Assembly (NCBI RefSeq): GCF_019670005.1
Contig: NZ_AP019784.1
Coordinates: 124,001-188,000 of the forward strand
Source of the DNA: Methylomagnum ishizawai
Lineage (GTDB): Bacteria > Pseudomonadota > Gammaproteobacteria > Methylococcales > Methylococcaceae
Length of the DNA: 64,000 nucleotides
Direction of reading: 5' to 3'
The position numbers and the translations under genes are program-made. The notes under the pieces are model-generated. The model was not told the DNA's origin. It ran no database searches and was given only the letters and a program-made list of their open reading frames with translations. Positions within the stretch are counted from its first letter, which is position 1. Each line of letters starts with the position of its first letter. Below, in pieces: positions 8,810 to 18,027 of this stretch.

Positions 8810-9172
8810 ATGCACAAGATATTGGTGGTGGACGACCACCTGGATATCCGCAAGCTCATGCGGATCACCCTCGACAAGGAATACCTGGTGATCGAGGCCG
8901 AGAACGGCGACAGCGCCCTGGACATCATCCGGCACGAGCGGCCCGACCTGGTGCTGTTGGATATCATGATGCCGGGCAAGCTGGACGGCCTCGCGGTGCT
9001 GGAGGCGGTCAAGGGCGACCCGGAGTTGAACGGCACCTGCGTGGTGATGCTGACCGCCCGCGGCCAGGTCAAGGATTACGAGGCGGGGATGTTGCGCGGG
9101 GCCGACGGCTACTTCATCAAGCCGTTCAGCCCGCTGCAATTGCTGGGCTTCATCCGCAAGCGCCTGGGTTGA
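8810..9172 (+). CDS. CheY-like single-domain response regulator
   Basis: 120 residues, a lone receiver domain with VVDDHLD at the acidic pocket, phospho-acceptor Asp51 in [13 protein letters not shown], the conserved Thr in MLTARG and the Lys in FIKPFSP. No output domain is present, so it probably acts by protein-protein contact or as a phosphate shuttle. It lies between the MerR/REC regulator (62 bp gap) and the hybrid kinase (100 bp gap), all on the plus strand. It could exchange phosphate with the Hpt domain of the hybrid kinase. The ribosome-binding site is weak. Confidence 0.93.
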   Translation: MHKILVVDDHLDIRKLMRITLDKEYLVIEAENGDSALDIIRHERPDLVLLDIMMPGKLDGLAVLEAVKGDPELNGTCVVMLTARGQVKDYEAGMLRGADGYFIKPFSPLQLLGFIRKRLG

Positions 9173-9180
9173 AGGCGGGG

Positions 9181-9197
9181 CCGCCGACGCGGCGGGA
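9181..9197 (+). terminator. Possible hairpin after the CheY-like gene
   Basis: CCGCC and GGCGG arms with a 5-base loop occur 8 bases after the stop at 9172 and are followed by ATTTCT. The T run is short, so termination would be weak or partial. Confidence 0.3.
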
Positions 9198-9272
9198 TTT
9201 CTCCCAAGGATTCCGGGGACGCGGGCGATTCCGCCACCCGCGCAACGACCATCGATCTCCCTACCCGAGGCC

Positions 9273-12200
9273 ATGAACAGCCCGATCCTGGTGTATACGC
9301 CCTATCTCTGGCCGTTGTGGGTGGCGGCGGGCCTGTTGGGCGCCTTGGGCTTGTATGCCTGGCGCTACCGGGAAACGGCGGCCCTGCCCTTCGCCCTCCT
9401 GACCCTGCTGGCGGCGGCGACCAACCTGCTGTACTCCCTGGAGGCGGCGGCGGCGGCGCTGCCCTTGAAGGTGCTGGCCTCGGAATGGCGTTTCGCGCCC
9501 TGCGCCTTCCTCCCCCCCATGGTCCTGGCGACCGCACGGTCCTATACCGGGTCCGGGCGCGGGTTTTCGCCCCTGGGCTGGGCCGCGCTGCTATGCGTGC
9601 CCACGCTGACCGCGCTCGCCCCGCTGGTCCCCGCCTTCCACGCGCTGTTCCGCGACGGGTTCCACCTGGAATGGCGCGGGGTCCAGCCCGTGCTGCTGTG
9701 GGAGAACGGTCCCTGGTTCATGGTTCATTACCTCTATGGCTCGCTCCTGGTCTGGACCAGCTGCGCCCTGTTGCTCGCCGCCCTGCGCTCGCCCCGGCTC
9801 AAGCGCGGCGACACCCTCTTGTTCTTGCTGGGCATCGCCCTGCCCGATGCGGTGGATATCCTGTTCCAGCTGCGCCTGCTGCCGGTGCGGGGCTTCAATT
9901 TCGCGTTCCCGGCCACCCTGTTCACCGGCCTGTGCTTCGGTTGGGCCTTGTTGCGGGGCCGGGCCTTCGAGGCCATGCCCCTGGCCCGGCGCATCGTGCT
10001 GGACAACCTGGGCGATCCCCTGCTGATCTTGGACCCCGGCCTGCGCCTGGCCGATGGCAACCGGGCGGCCCGCGCCCATTGGACCATCGGCGCCGCCGAC
10101 CTGGGCCGCCCCGCCGGGGAATGCCTGCCCGCCGCCTGGACGGACCTGCTGGACGGCTACGACGGCCGGGAACCCCGCCGCAAGGAGGCCGCGATCGAAC
10201 CGGACCGGCACCCGGAGCGGCGGCGGGTCTACCGGCTGGCGCTCTCGCCGATCCTGGAGCCGGGCGGCGGCTTGCTCGGGCACCTGCTGTACGGCCACGA
10301 GATCACCGCCCACAAGGCGGCGGAAACCGCGCTCCGCGATAGCGAACAACGCTTCCGGCAATTGGCCGACAACACCACCGATGTGTTCTGGGTCGCGGAA
10401 TGGCCGGAGGTCAAGCTGCTCTATATCAGCCCGGCCTTCGAGTCCATCTGGGGCGTGCCACGGCAGGCGCTATACCGCGATCCCCGGCGGCGTTGGCGGG
10501 CTTCGGTCCATCCCGGCGACCGCCCCTGGCTATGGCGGCGCTGGCGCGAGCAGGTGGAAAGGGGCCAATCCGAACTCGAATACCGCATCGTCCGGCCCGA
10601 TGGCGGGGTGCGCTGGATCGAGGACCGCAGCCGTTTGATCGCCGATGGCCGGGGTTTCAGGATCGTCGGCATCGCCCGCGATATTACCCGCGCCAAACAG
10701 CTCTCCGAGGAATTGGAACGCCACCGCCACCATCTGGAGGATTTGGTGGCCGAGCGCACGGCGCAGCTCGAAGAGGCCCGCCGCCAGGCCGAATCCGCCA
10801 ACGCCGCCAAGGGCAGCTTCCTCGCCAATATGAGCCACGAAATCCGCACCCCGATCAGCGCGGTGCTGGGGCTGGCCGACCTGTGCCTGCAAACCGGGCT
10901 TTCCGAGCGCCAGCGCGGCTACTTGCTCAAGATCAAGGGCGCTTCGACCGGCCTGCTCGGCATCATCAACGACATCCTGGATTTCTCCAAGATCGAGGCG
11001 GGCAAGCTGGAACTGGAGGAAATCGAGTTCGGCCTGGACGAGGTGCTGGAGCGGCTGGCGGCGGTGGTGGCGGAGAAGGCGCGGGAACGCGGGCTGGAAC
11101 TGGTGTTCGACGGCGTGGAGCGGGTGTCGCCCCGCCTGGTCGGCGATCCCCTGCGGCTGGGGCAGGTGTTGATCAATTTGGTGGGCAACGCCGTGAAGTT
11201 TTCCGCGCGGGGGACGGTGGCGGTGGATTTCCGCGAGGAGGCGGGGGACGGCGGCGTTTCGATCCTGCATGTGGCGGTTTCCGACCAAGGCATCGGCCTG
11301 ACCCCGGCGCAATTGGACGGCTTGTTCAGCCCGTTCTCGCAGGCGGATTGCTCGACCACCCGGCGCTATGGCGGCACCGGGCTGGGCTTGGCGATCAGCC
11401 GCCGCCTGGTGGAAATGATGGGCGGGACCCTCTCGGCGGAAAGCGAATACGGGCGGGGCAGCGTGTTCCGCTTCGGCGTGCGGTTACGGACCGGCCGGGG
11501 CGGCGTCCTGCCGCCGGCCGGTGCCGCCATCGACGCGGATGCGCTGGCCGCGCCACTGCGCGGGGCCGATATCCTCCTGGTCGAGGACAACATCATCAAC
11601 CGCGAAGTCCTGGTGGAACTGCTGGATGGCCGGGGCCTGCGGGTGCGCTCGGCGGAAAACGGCCTGCAAGCGCTCCGGGCCGTGGCGGCCCGGAAACCGG
11701 ACGCGGTGCTGATGGATTGCCAGATGCCGGTGATGGACGGCTACGAAGCCTGTCGCGCCCTCAGGGCCAACCCGGCCTACCGCGACCTGCCCATCATCGC
11801 CCTGACCGCCAACGCCCTCGACAGCGATCGCGAACGCTGCCTCGCGGCGGGCATGAACGCCTATCTGGTCAAGCCGGTGGATCTGGAGGCGTTGTTGCGG
11901 GCGCTGGTCCAATGGGTGGGACCGGCGCGGACGGGACCGGAAGCGGCCCCGCCCGCCGCCCCCGCAACCGCTGCCGATTCCGTCCCCGCCATCGACATGG
12001 AGGCCGGGCTGCCGCGGGTGGACCATAACCGGGAACTCTATCTCAGGCTCTTGCGGAAATTCCGGAACGAACACCTGCCGGGATTCGAGGCGGCGTTCCG
12101 GGCGGCGGCGGCGGCGGGGAATTGGGAAACGGCCCGGCGCTCGGCCCATTCCCTCAAGGGCACGGCGCGGACCCTGGGCGCGGAACGGCTGGGCGACCGG

Positions 12201-12317
12201 GCGGCGGAACTGGAAGTCCTGGCCCGGCAAGCCGGGCCGGTGGAGGAAGCCTTGGCCGGACTGGCGGTGGAACTCGACCGGGTCGCCGCCGCGATAGACG
12301 CGCTCCCCGAGGAATAA
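9273..12317 (+). CDS. 7TM hybrid sensor histidine kinase with PAS, REC and Hpt domains
   Basis: 1014 residues. The first ~225 residues hold about seven hydrophobic helices of the kinase N-terminal 7TM type. Two PAS regions follow (about 240-345 and 350-475, the second ending [15 protein letters not shown]), then a coiled coil (480-515). HisKA has His522 in MSHEIRTP. The HATPase_c domain shows [18 protein letters not shown] and [12 protein letters not shown] receiver domain has Asp815 in [16 protein letters not shown]-terminal Hpt domain has His959 in [10 protein letters not shown]. This is a complete His-Asp-His phosphorelay in one chain; the final Asp is probably on a separate regulator, for which the CheY-like gene at 8810 and the MerR/REC gene at 8121 are candidates. 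CGAGG precedes the ATG. Confidence 0.94.
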   Translation: MNSPILVYTPYLWPLWVAAGLLGALGLYAWRYRETAALPFALLTLLAAATNLLYSLEAAAAALPLKVLASEWRFAPCAFLPPMVLATARSYTGSGRGFSPLGWAALLCVPTLTALAPLVPAFHALFRDGFHLEWRGVQPVLLWENGPWFMVHYLYGSLLVWTSCALLLAALRSPRLKRGDTLLFLLGIALPDAVDILFQLRLLPVRGFNFAFPATLFTGLCFGWALLRGRAFEAMPLARRIVLDNLGDPLLILDPGLRLADGNRAARAHWTIGAADLGRPAGECLPAAWTDLLDGYDGREPRRKEAAIEPDRHPERRRVYRLALSPILEPGGGLLGHLLYGHEITAHKAAETALRDSEQRFRQLADNTTDVFWVAEWPEVKLLYISPAFESIWGVPRQALYRDPRRRWRASVHPGDRPWLWRRWREQVERGQSELEYRIVRPDGGVRWIEDRSRLIADGRGFRIVGIARDITRAKQLSEELERHRHHLEDLVAERTAQLEEARRQAESANAAKGSFLANMSHEIRTPISAVLGLADLCLQTGLSERQRGYLLKIKGASTGLLGIINDILDFSKIEAGKLELEEIEFGLDEVLERLAAVVAEKARERGLELVFDGVERVSPRLVGDPLRLGQVLINLVGNAVKFSARGTVAVDFREEAGDGGVSILHVAVSDQGIGLTPAQLDGLFSPFSQADCSTTRRYGGTGLGLAISRRLVEMMGGTLSAESEYGRGSVFRFGVRLRTGRGGVLPPAGAAIDADALAAPLRGADILLVEDNIINREVLVELLDGRGLRVRSAENGLQALRAVAARKPDAVLMDCQMPVMDGYEACRALRANPAYRDLPIIALTANALDSDRERCLAAGMNAYLVKPVDLEALLRALVQWVGPARTGPEAAPPAAPATAADSVPAIDMEAGLPRVDHNRELYLRLLRKFRNEHLPGFEAAFRAAAAAGNWETARRSAHSLKGTARTLGAERLGDRAAELEVLARQAGPVEEALAGLAVELDRVAAAIDALPEE

Positions 12318-12346
12318 GGCCGGCCCCCGGCGCGGGGGGCGCGGCC
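12318..12346. terminator. Possible bidirectional hairpin between convergent genes
   Basis: A GC-only stem (GGCCGGCCCCC against GGGGGGCGCGGCC) fills the 34 bp between the convergent ends at 12317 and 12352. It has no T run on either side, so it is only a candidate terminator. Confidence 0.35.
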
Positions 12347-12351
12347 TGGAA

Positions 12352-13284
12352 TCAAGCGAAACCCACGGCCAGCAACGCGCCCAGGTCGATATCGCCGCTA
12401 TCGTTGGCGGGCTCGGCGGGGCGGGCGGAGCCGGTCCGCTGTTGCCCGGCCTCGTAATATTCCCCCTGCACCCAGTTCGCGCCCGCCGCTAGGCTCAGAT
12501 CGGCCTGGCGGGCGGAAGCCACGCCCTCCACCACCACCTCGGCCCCGAGTCCACGCGCCACCGAGATGGTCGAGCGCAACCGCGACAGCGCTTCGGTGGT
12601 GTCGAAACGGTCCGGGGCCGCGCCGAAACCATGCGGGGTGATGAAATAATCCGGGTTGATCTCCCGCAACAAGGCGAGTTCGCTGTTTTCCGGATGTGGC
12701 TTGCGCTCGCTCTGGAGGGCGATCCGGTAGCCCCTGGCGCGGTAGTTTTCCAAACCCCGCGCCACGGCGGCGGCGGCGCGGCCATCCCACAGGCCCAGCG
12801 ACACCGAGACCACCACCTGTTCCGGCGAGCGCTCGCAACGGGCCAGCACGTCCTCGAAATAAGCCCCGTGGTTCTTCTTGACCGCGATCACATAATTGGG
12901 GTTGACCGGCAGGAACAGCCGGGCGTCGTTGTCCGGCAGCCCCAGGAAATTGAGCAGATGGATGGTCCGGCACAGGCGGTCCAGGTTGATGAGGGCCGAG
13001 GTGTGCTGGGCGTTGGCGAAATCGTCCAGGGCGAAATGGGGGCTTTCCCGTTCCGCGTACAGCCTGAGCCCGGCCTGGTAGCCGTTCACCACGCCCGGCT
13101 GGGCGGCGGAGCGGATGCGTTTGAACACGGTGCTGAGGTACAAATCGCCGAAGCGGCCCTCGACCTGCCCATCCCGCAGCAGCAAGGGGGATTCGTCCAG
13201 GGCGCTTTCTTGCTTGAACAGGTTGCCGAGGTCGCGGATCAGTAGGCTAGGGAGAAACATGGGGTGGCTCCTATGGTGTTCCAT
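12352..13284 (-). CDS. Degenerate EAL-domain protein, probably without phosphodiesterase activity
   Basis: 310 residues; the C-terminal ~240 match the EAL barrel in order and in its late motif (VVVEGVASARQ, then GANWVQGEYYEAG). The catalytic signatures are missing: the EAL strand is not recognisable, the metal-binding Glu of the ElTE strand is replaced in VVSVSLGLWDG, and the DDFG segment reads ALQSERKPHPE. I infer a ligand-binding or protein-interaction role, not c-di-GMP hydrolysis. The N-terminal ~70 residues are unassigned. The start at 13284 is supported by a perfect AGGAGG six bases upstream; a second ATG lies at 13260. It converges on the hybrid kinase. Confidence 0.8.
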   Translation of the reverse strand: MEHHRSHPMFLPSLLIRDLGNLFKQESALDESPLLLRDGQVEGRFGDLYLSTVFKRIRSAAQPGVVNGYQAGLRLYAERESPHFALDDFANAQHTSALINLDRLCRTIHLLNFLGLPDNDARLFLPVNPNYVIAVKKNHGAYFEDVLARCERSPEQVVVSVSLGLWDGRAAAAVARGLENYRARGYRIALQSERKPHPENSELALLREINPDYFITPHGFGAAPDRFDTTEALSRLRSTISVARGLGAEVVVEGVASARQADLSLAAGANWVQGEYYEAGQQRTGSARPAEPANDSGDIDLGALLAVGFA

Positions 13285-13433
13285 GGACGGCCTCCTGGGC
13301 CGGGAGCTTCCCGGCGGGACGCGCCTTGGGAAGTGTTGCTGGCACTATAGCAAGCGCAACCATGCCTAAAAAAATAATAAAAAATCCTTCTTCAATTCCT
13401 TTTGGTTATAAAAAACCGGTCATCGGGTTGTGT

Positions 13434-15110
13434 TCAAGGCCGGCCTTGCAGGCGGTCCCGGAAATCGTCCAGGCCGATTTTGACGCCCGCCGCCCTCAGC
13501 GCGGCCTGTACCTCGCCCGGCGGGACGGCGCGGGGTTGGACATGCTTGCGCACGGCCAGGGCGGCGATGGCCCCCGCCGCCTGCCCGGTCAGCATGGTGA
13601 TGGGTTGCAGGCGGGTGGCCCCGTTGGCGTAGCGCGACTGCGAAAGGTTCTTCTCCGCCGCGACCACGCCGTCCACGGCCAGCGGGATGAAACTCCCGAA
13701 CGGGATTTCGAACGGCCCGGTGACCCAGCCCTTGGGCAGGTCGGCGGACCGGTCCAAACCCGGCTCGGCCTTCCAACAACCATGCAGGTCCACCGCGTAA
13801 TCGCCCACCGCCACCGCGTCCGGGAAGCGCGCCTGTCCACGCGGCGGTTGCCCCACCCGCTTGATTTCCCCGGCGGTCAGGGTATGCAGGCCGATCAGGC
13901 GGCGGCTTTCGCGCACATAGGGGATGGGCGGCAGGTTGCGTTCCACGGCCTTGAATTCCGCCGGGATGGAGGCGCAGTTGTTTTCTTCGCGGTTATAGGG
14001 CGTGTCGTAGCCTTCGTCGTCGGCGACACCCCATTGGGCCTGGCCCGGTTCGCCCTGCATGTAGTACAGGAACTGTAGCGTCCGCAATTTGGCCTCGCAT
14101 TGGATGCCCTTGCGCCGGGCGCGGTCGAACAGGGCCACCGTGGCCGGGAGGTCGTTGGCCATGTTGATCCCGGTGCGGGTGATCCGGTCCGGTTGGATGC
14201 CGGTGTAGCTCCCCGGTAGGGCCGAATCCGGCAGCCCCCGGTAGGCGTTGTGGGTGGGCCAATCGACCGGGCCGCCGGACGGGGACTTCCCGCCGTCCCG
14301 CCTGACCTTGGCGGCGAACTTGTCGCGGATGGCGGGGCCGTAACCCGGTGGTGGATGCTTCAAGCGCAAGGACTCGGGAACCCCGTCCGGGTATTTGCGG
14401 ACGATGGCCACATAGGTGATGTCCTGGATGCAGGCGTCCGGGTCGGGAGGGTCGCTGGTCGCGGTGCCGGCGCGGTATGGCGCGGGGAGGAGGGCCAGCA
14501 CGTCCCCGTATTCCGTGGCGTCGACGACGACCTTGGATTCCCAGGAGGCGGTGTGGTCGGTGCCCAGGCCGACGCGCTGGGCGTCGCCACGGCGGGTCGA
14601 TACGCCCGTGATCCTCATGCCCTCGCGCCCGACCCCGACCACGGTCTGGCGTTGGAATAGCTCGATCTGCGGATATTGGGCCAGCATGGCGCGAAGGACG
14701 GCCTGCCCGACCCTGGGCTCGAAACAAAGCGTCTGCTCCGACCAATAGCAGGTGGCAACCGACTTCCCGAGCCGGGCGTAATGGGCCTTGACCTTGCCGA
14801 TGAATTCGCCATAGATACCGGAATCGCCGAACCCAGCGCCGCCGTCCATGGTGGACACCCCCGCCGCCGTCATCTGTCCGCCGATCCAATCGGTCTCCTC
14901 GAGCAAAGCCACCCGCGCGCCCAGCCGCGCCGCCTGGAGGGCGGCGGACACCCCGCCGCTGCCGGCCCCGACCACGACCACGTCGAATTTGGCCCCCCAG
15001 GCGGGAGCAAGCATATCGACCAGGGCGAGACACAGGCATAAGCGGTGCCGGAAACGCCCGCGACACGCTGGATGTTCGGGGGGATGGCTGCCAAGGAAGG
15101 TATAGGTCAT
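13434..15110 (-). CDS. Exported FAD-dependent oxidoreductase (FAD_oxidored family)
   Basis: 558 residues from the ATG at 15110 (a GTG at 15158 is possible). A basic, then hydrophobic N-terminus (HRLCLCLALVDMLAPAWGA) looks like an export signal. It leads directly into the FAD-binding loop VVVGAGSGGVSAALQAARLG and, after LLEETDWIGGQM, the usual second contact region. The C-terminus has ANGATRLQPITMLTGQAAGAIAALAV, typical of the family that contains FAD-dependent oxidoreductases of unknown substrate. Several Cys residues occur in the middle. Export of a flavoprotein suggests Tat transport, but no clear twin-Arg motif is visible apart from basic residues. Substrate unknown. No partner gene is evident. 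Confidence 0.8.
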   Translation of the reverse strand: MTYTFLGSHPPEHPACRGRFRHRLCLCLALVDMLAPAWGAKFDVVVVGAGSGGVSAALQAARLGARVALLEETDWIGGQMTAAGVSTMDGGAGFGDSGIYGEFIGKVKAHYARLGKSVATCYWSEQTLCFEPRVGQAVLRAMLAQYPQIELFQRQTVVGVGREGMRITGVSTRRGDAQRVGLGTDHTASWESKVVVDATEYGDVLALLPAPYRAGTATSDPPDPDACIQDITYVAIVRKYPDGVPESLRLKHPPPGYGPAIRDKFAAKVRRDGGKSPSGGPVDWPTHNAYRGLPDSALPGSYTGIQPDRITRTGINMANDLPATVALFDRARRKGIQCEAKLRTLQFLYYMQGEPGQAQWGVADDEGYDTPYNREENNCASIPAEFKAVERNLPPIPYVRESRRLIGLHTLTAGEIKRVGQPPRGQARFPDAVAVGDYAVDLHGCWKAEPGLDRSADLPKGWVTGPFEIPFGSFIPLAVDGVVAAEKNLSQSRYANGATRLQPITMLTGQAAGAIAALAVRKHVQPRAVPPGEVQAALRAAGVKIGLDDFRDRLQGRP

Positions 15111-15234
15111 TTGCCCGCCCCGCCTGGGGATCGAATACGCTTGGACATGGCTGGGCACCCAGCCTATTCACCGGAGCGGCGATGGGGCCACCGCGCTTCA
15201 TCGAGGCCGGCAATGGGCGGACCCCGCCGGGGGG

Positions 15235-15888
15235 TTATTCCAACCTCAAGGGGAAAGCCAGCGGCGTCGTGAATGGAAGAATGGTTTCGGTGTAATCGAA
15301 ACCCGGCACCATCCACACCGCGCTGTCCCAAGGGGTGTTATCACAAACCGGGGCAGAGCCATCGCCGCCGGTATAACGGTGGCTGAGCGCGAGCAGCTTA
15401 ACCGGGGAATGGGCCCTGGCTATATAGTATTTTCCCGAACGCTTGACGATCTGGTTGGTTTCCATATGCCTGGGCCAAAAATAGGGGGGACCGCCGCAAT
15501 CCACGGCGGCGAAATGGGCGGCGGATTCGGGATCGGCGTCGCGGATATCGCCGTAGCTCCCGCCGGTATCGGAGGTATCCAGGCCGATGCCCGCCATCGA
15601 TCGCAATGACGGAATATAAATTTCGCCCATGTCCGACATGAGGAACCCCAGGAACTGGCCGTCGTTGTCATAGGCTTTGATATTCCCCCCGGGTCCGGGC
15701 GGACCCATGGGACCGGTTTGGTCCAGGACCAGCGGCGTTTCGCCCTTCTTGCATTTCTTGCCGGCGAGGCGTATCGCGCCGGTGGATTTTTTTACACAGG
15801 TGGATAGGCTTGCCGCCGGGGCAGACCCCGGATATCCCATTAGAGCGAACACCACGGTTAAACAAAATTTAGCTATGAATTTAGCCAA
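15235..15888 (-). CDS. Secreted protein with a short collagen-like stretch
   Basis: 217 residues with a clear signal peptide (KFIAKFCLTVVFALMGYPGSAPAAS). Near residues 57-68 lies a short Gly-X-Y run (TGPMGPPGPGG), preceded by a basic Cys-containing segment (CVKKSTGAIRLAGKKCKKGE) of the type often found at the start of bacterial collagen-like exported proteins. The remaining ~150 residues contain Cys pairs and aromatic residues and are unassigned. The base composition is lower in GC than the signalling genes upstream. Function unknown; surface or extracellular location is inferred. Confidence 0.7.
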   Translation of the reverse strand: MAKFIAKFCLTVVFALMGYPGSAPAASLSTCVKKSTGAIRLAGKKCKKGETPLVLDQTGPMGPPGPGGNIKAYDNDGQFLGFLMSDMGEIYIPSLRSMAGIGLDTSDTGGSYGDIRDADPESAAHFAAVDCGGPPYFWPRHMETNQIVKRSGKYYIARAHSPVKLLALSHRYTGGDGSAPVCDNTPWDSAVWMVPGFDYTETILPFTTPLAFPLRLE

Positions 15889-15944
15889 TTTCAGTCAACG
15901 CTGATTAATCCGATTCGGGCTGGCGCAAAAAATATCTATGCAAA

Positions 15945-16616
15945 CTATACAAAAGAATTGAGTTCCTTCGGGCGTTTTCCCGTTGAGAGATGGTGCGCGA
16001 ATTTTTTTACGAGAATCGCTTCCTCCACATATTTTCCATATTGCGTCCTGCCGCAACCTTTATTATCGCATGGCGCTCCGCAACTAACGGTGATTCCATC
16101 GCATATGTTCAGATTGTAATCATTACCATCCCAGTTGGTGACCCGGCATACCGATGGATAATCAGGGTAGGCTTTGCTACTGAAGTAAACCGCCCTTTCC
16201 CCTAAGGAGCAGAATTTTTCTATGAAATCGACTTCCTCGGCGGCGGTGAAGCCATGGGACGCCAGATTGGACTCGCTAAAAACAAAAATAATGTTTTCCT
16301 TGTCCAGTCTTTCGGACCCGACGCGCAAACGCCTCAACGCGGATTCGGAGGTCTTCTCATGGATCCAGTGAATTTCCAATTCGTCGATAAACATGACGGG
16401 ATAGGTTTTCGACGCTGGATTATATCGGGGAAGAACCGGCTCTCCGAAGTAGGGTTCGGCTTCGTAAAGAAAATAATCCATCCTGGATATGAAATCCATA
16501 TAATGCTTCGGCGATCTGAACAAGGAGCCTATGGTCGGCGAATTATACTGGGTTCTATATAGCTTACATAAATGCTGGGCGCTACAATTATAGGAAATAA
16601 CCGATGGTGCATTCAT
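15945..16616 (-). CDS. DUF1919-like protein of the surface-glycan cluster
   Basis: 223 residues from the ATG at 16616. The beginning (ISYNCSAQHLCKLYRTQYNSPTIGSLFRSPKHYMDFI) and the later segment on a fixed-length helix (ESALRRLRVGSERLDKENIIFVFSESN) match the layout of DUF1919 proteins, which occur in capsule and exopolysaccharide clusters and are sometimes labelled acyltransferases without proof. The open frame continues upstream to 16964, but that part runs inside the methyltransferase gene in another frame, so I use the internal start, overlapping the end of that gene by only ~24 bases on the wrong side of 16639. Low GC. It is the last gene of the minus-strand glycan block. Confidence 0.7.
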   Translation of the reverse strand: MNAPSVISYNCSAQHLCKLYRTQYNSPTIGSLFRSPKHYMDFISRMDYFLYEAEPYFGEPVLPRYNPASKTYPVMFIDELEIHWIHEKTSESALRRLRVGSERLDKENIIFVFSESNLASHGFTAAEEVDFIEKFCSLGERAVYFSSKAYPDYPSVCRVTNWDGNDYNLNICDGITVSCGAPCDNKGCGRTQYGKYVEEAILVKKFAHHLSTGKRPKELNSFV

Positions 16617-16638
16617 GACTTTATTTACCTGATCATGC

Positions 16639-17958
16639 TTAAGAAGGCTTGCCATCCTTGACCGTATAAAGGTGGTAGGATTTTTCCAGATAACGCCGCC
16701 GGAAACCTTCGCGCTCCCCACTCTCCAAGGCGTCCATATAGGCTTTCCAAGCCTCGCCGATATACCTTGAAAACCGTAGATTGAATTCCCTACGCAGTAT
16801 CGGATTGCTCTGCCATCCCTGCTTGCCCAGGCATTCGGCGAATCCTTGAGTAACCCTCGCGAACAGCCCAGGCAGGGCGTCCCAATCCCTTGGCGGCTCG
16901 GCAAAAACGGCATCGACACTACCCACGCTACGCCGCAGTTGGTTGGCATACCAATGGATGCCATAGAACTCCGTCACCGAATAGGATTGTTTGCGATCCG
17001 CCAACAACCGGTACATTTCCCCCGCCGCCGGATGGGGCATCGCGGTCAAGCCAAATAAACCATAATGCGGGTCGGCGATAATATTCCCCAGCGCATCCTT
17101 ATTGGCAACGCCCAACACCAAAACCCCGCCTGGCCTCAGCATTTTCCCCATCCGCTCCAGCATCCTCTCGGGATCGGAAACATGTTCGATCACCGAATTG
17201 CAAATGATAACGTCGAAGGTTTCTGACATAGTCTGTTTGCACAGGTCCACCCCGGAAATCACCGCGTCGAGTTGATTGAATTCTAGATTCTTCCGGCACA
17301 GTCGAACCCGCTGGCTATCCAATTCGATACCATAAAGTTCGTAGCCCGCCAAACCGAAAGCGACCAATATCCCACCAATCCCACAACCCACATCGAGTAT
17401 GCTACGCCCCTTGGCTTGGCCAATTCGGGTTTCGACTTGCCGCAGGATATGCTCGCCGCGCTCGATATTGCGTAGGTTATATTCCATTTGGTGGGCAATG
17501 GCCGGTGGCAGTTTTTGCTTGATTTCGGCCATAGTTTTGACTTGGGCTTTTCTGAGACTATCCGGGAGGAAAAAAGCGATCACCTCTGGATGTAGGCGGT
17601 AGGTATTAAAAGCACCTTGGCCCAAATCCTCCCTCTGTAGTACCAAAGGGCTATTAGGGAGTTCATGCGCACGCTCGGGGTCATAAAATGCGTGGATGCG
17701 CGTTCCCACCCGCAGTTCGGCCTGAAGGGCCAGCGGCAATTCGCCACTGATGAAACCATGCTTGCCTTGACCGATACCCGCCCGCTGCAAATCCTCACGG
17801 AAAATCCCAGACTCGGCGATACCAATGGTATGGTTGTCCGCGTACAGGTGGATCGACAATACCGCGTCGGGATGGAGCGGATCGTAAGCCCATCCATAAA
17901 CTCCACCATCGGCACTAATGCCCTCAAGCTTGCCTTTTAACTGCTGCTCGTTCCGCAT
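16639..17958 (-). CDS. SAM-dependent methyltransferase with an N-terminal GWxxD domain
   Basis: 439 residues. Residues ~8-115 are a beta-type domain with GWAYDPLHPDAVLSIHLYADN and the closing LPNSPLVL; the same domain occurs twice in the protein at 25792. The central part is a class I methyltransferase: SAM loop ILDVGCGIGG at ~187-196, acidic strand end YGIELD, and a motif ICNSVIEHVSDPERMLERM. The last ~130 residues are helical. ATG at 17958 is preceded by AGGA; a GTG at 17979 is less likely. It probably modifies a glycan or a sugar intermediate in the cluster. Low GC for the window. Confidence 0.85.
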   Translation of the reverse strand: MRNEQQLKGKLEGISADGGVYGWAYDPLHPDAVLSIHLYADNHTIGIAESGIFREDLQRAGIGQGKHGFISGELPLALQAELRVGTRIHAFYDPERAHELPNSPLVLQREDLGQGAFNTYRLHPEVIAFFLPDSLRKAQVKTMAEIKQKLPPAIAHQMEYNLRNIERGEHILRQVETRIGQAKGRSILDVGCGIGGILVAFGLAGYELYGIELDSQRVRLCRKNLEFNQLDAVISGVDLCKQTMSETFDVIICNSVIEHVSDPERMLERMGKMLRPGGVLVLGVANKDALGNIIADPHYGLFGLTAMPHPAAGEMYRLLADRKQSYSVTEFYGIHWYANQLRRSVGSVDAVFAEPPRDWDALPGLFARVTQGFAECLGKQGWQSNPILRREFNLRFSRYIGEAWKAYMDALESGEREGFRRRYLEKSYHLYTVKDGKPS

Positions 17959-18027
17959 ATACTTCCTCGCCCTCACCACTTCGAGTTTTGAGCATTAATA
18001 GCCTGATTAATGTAGAATCCAAGCTAA

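Noticed and set aside
15945-16964. Long version of the DUF1919-like gene beginning at 16964
   Set aside because: The first ~115 codons overlap the methyltransferase gene in another frame and show no homology pattern; the start at 16616 is kept.
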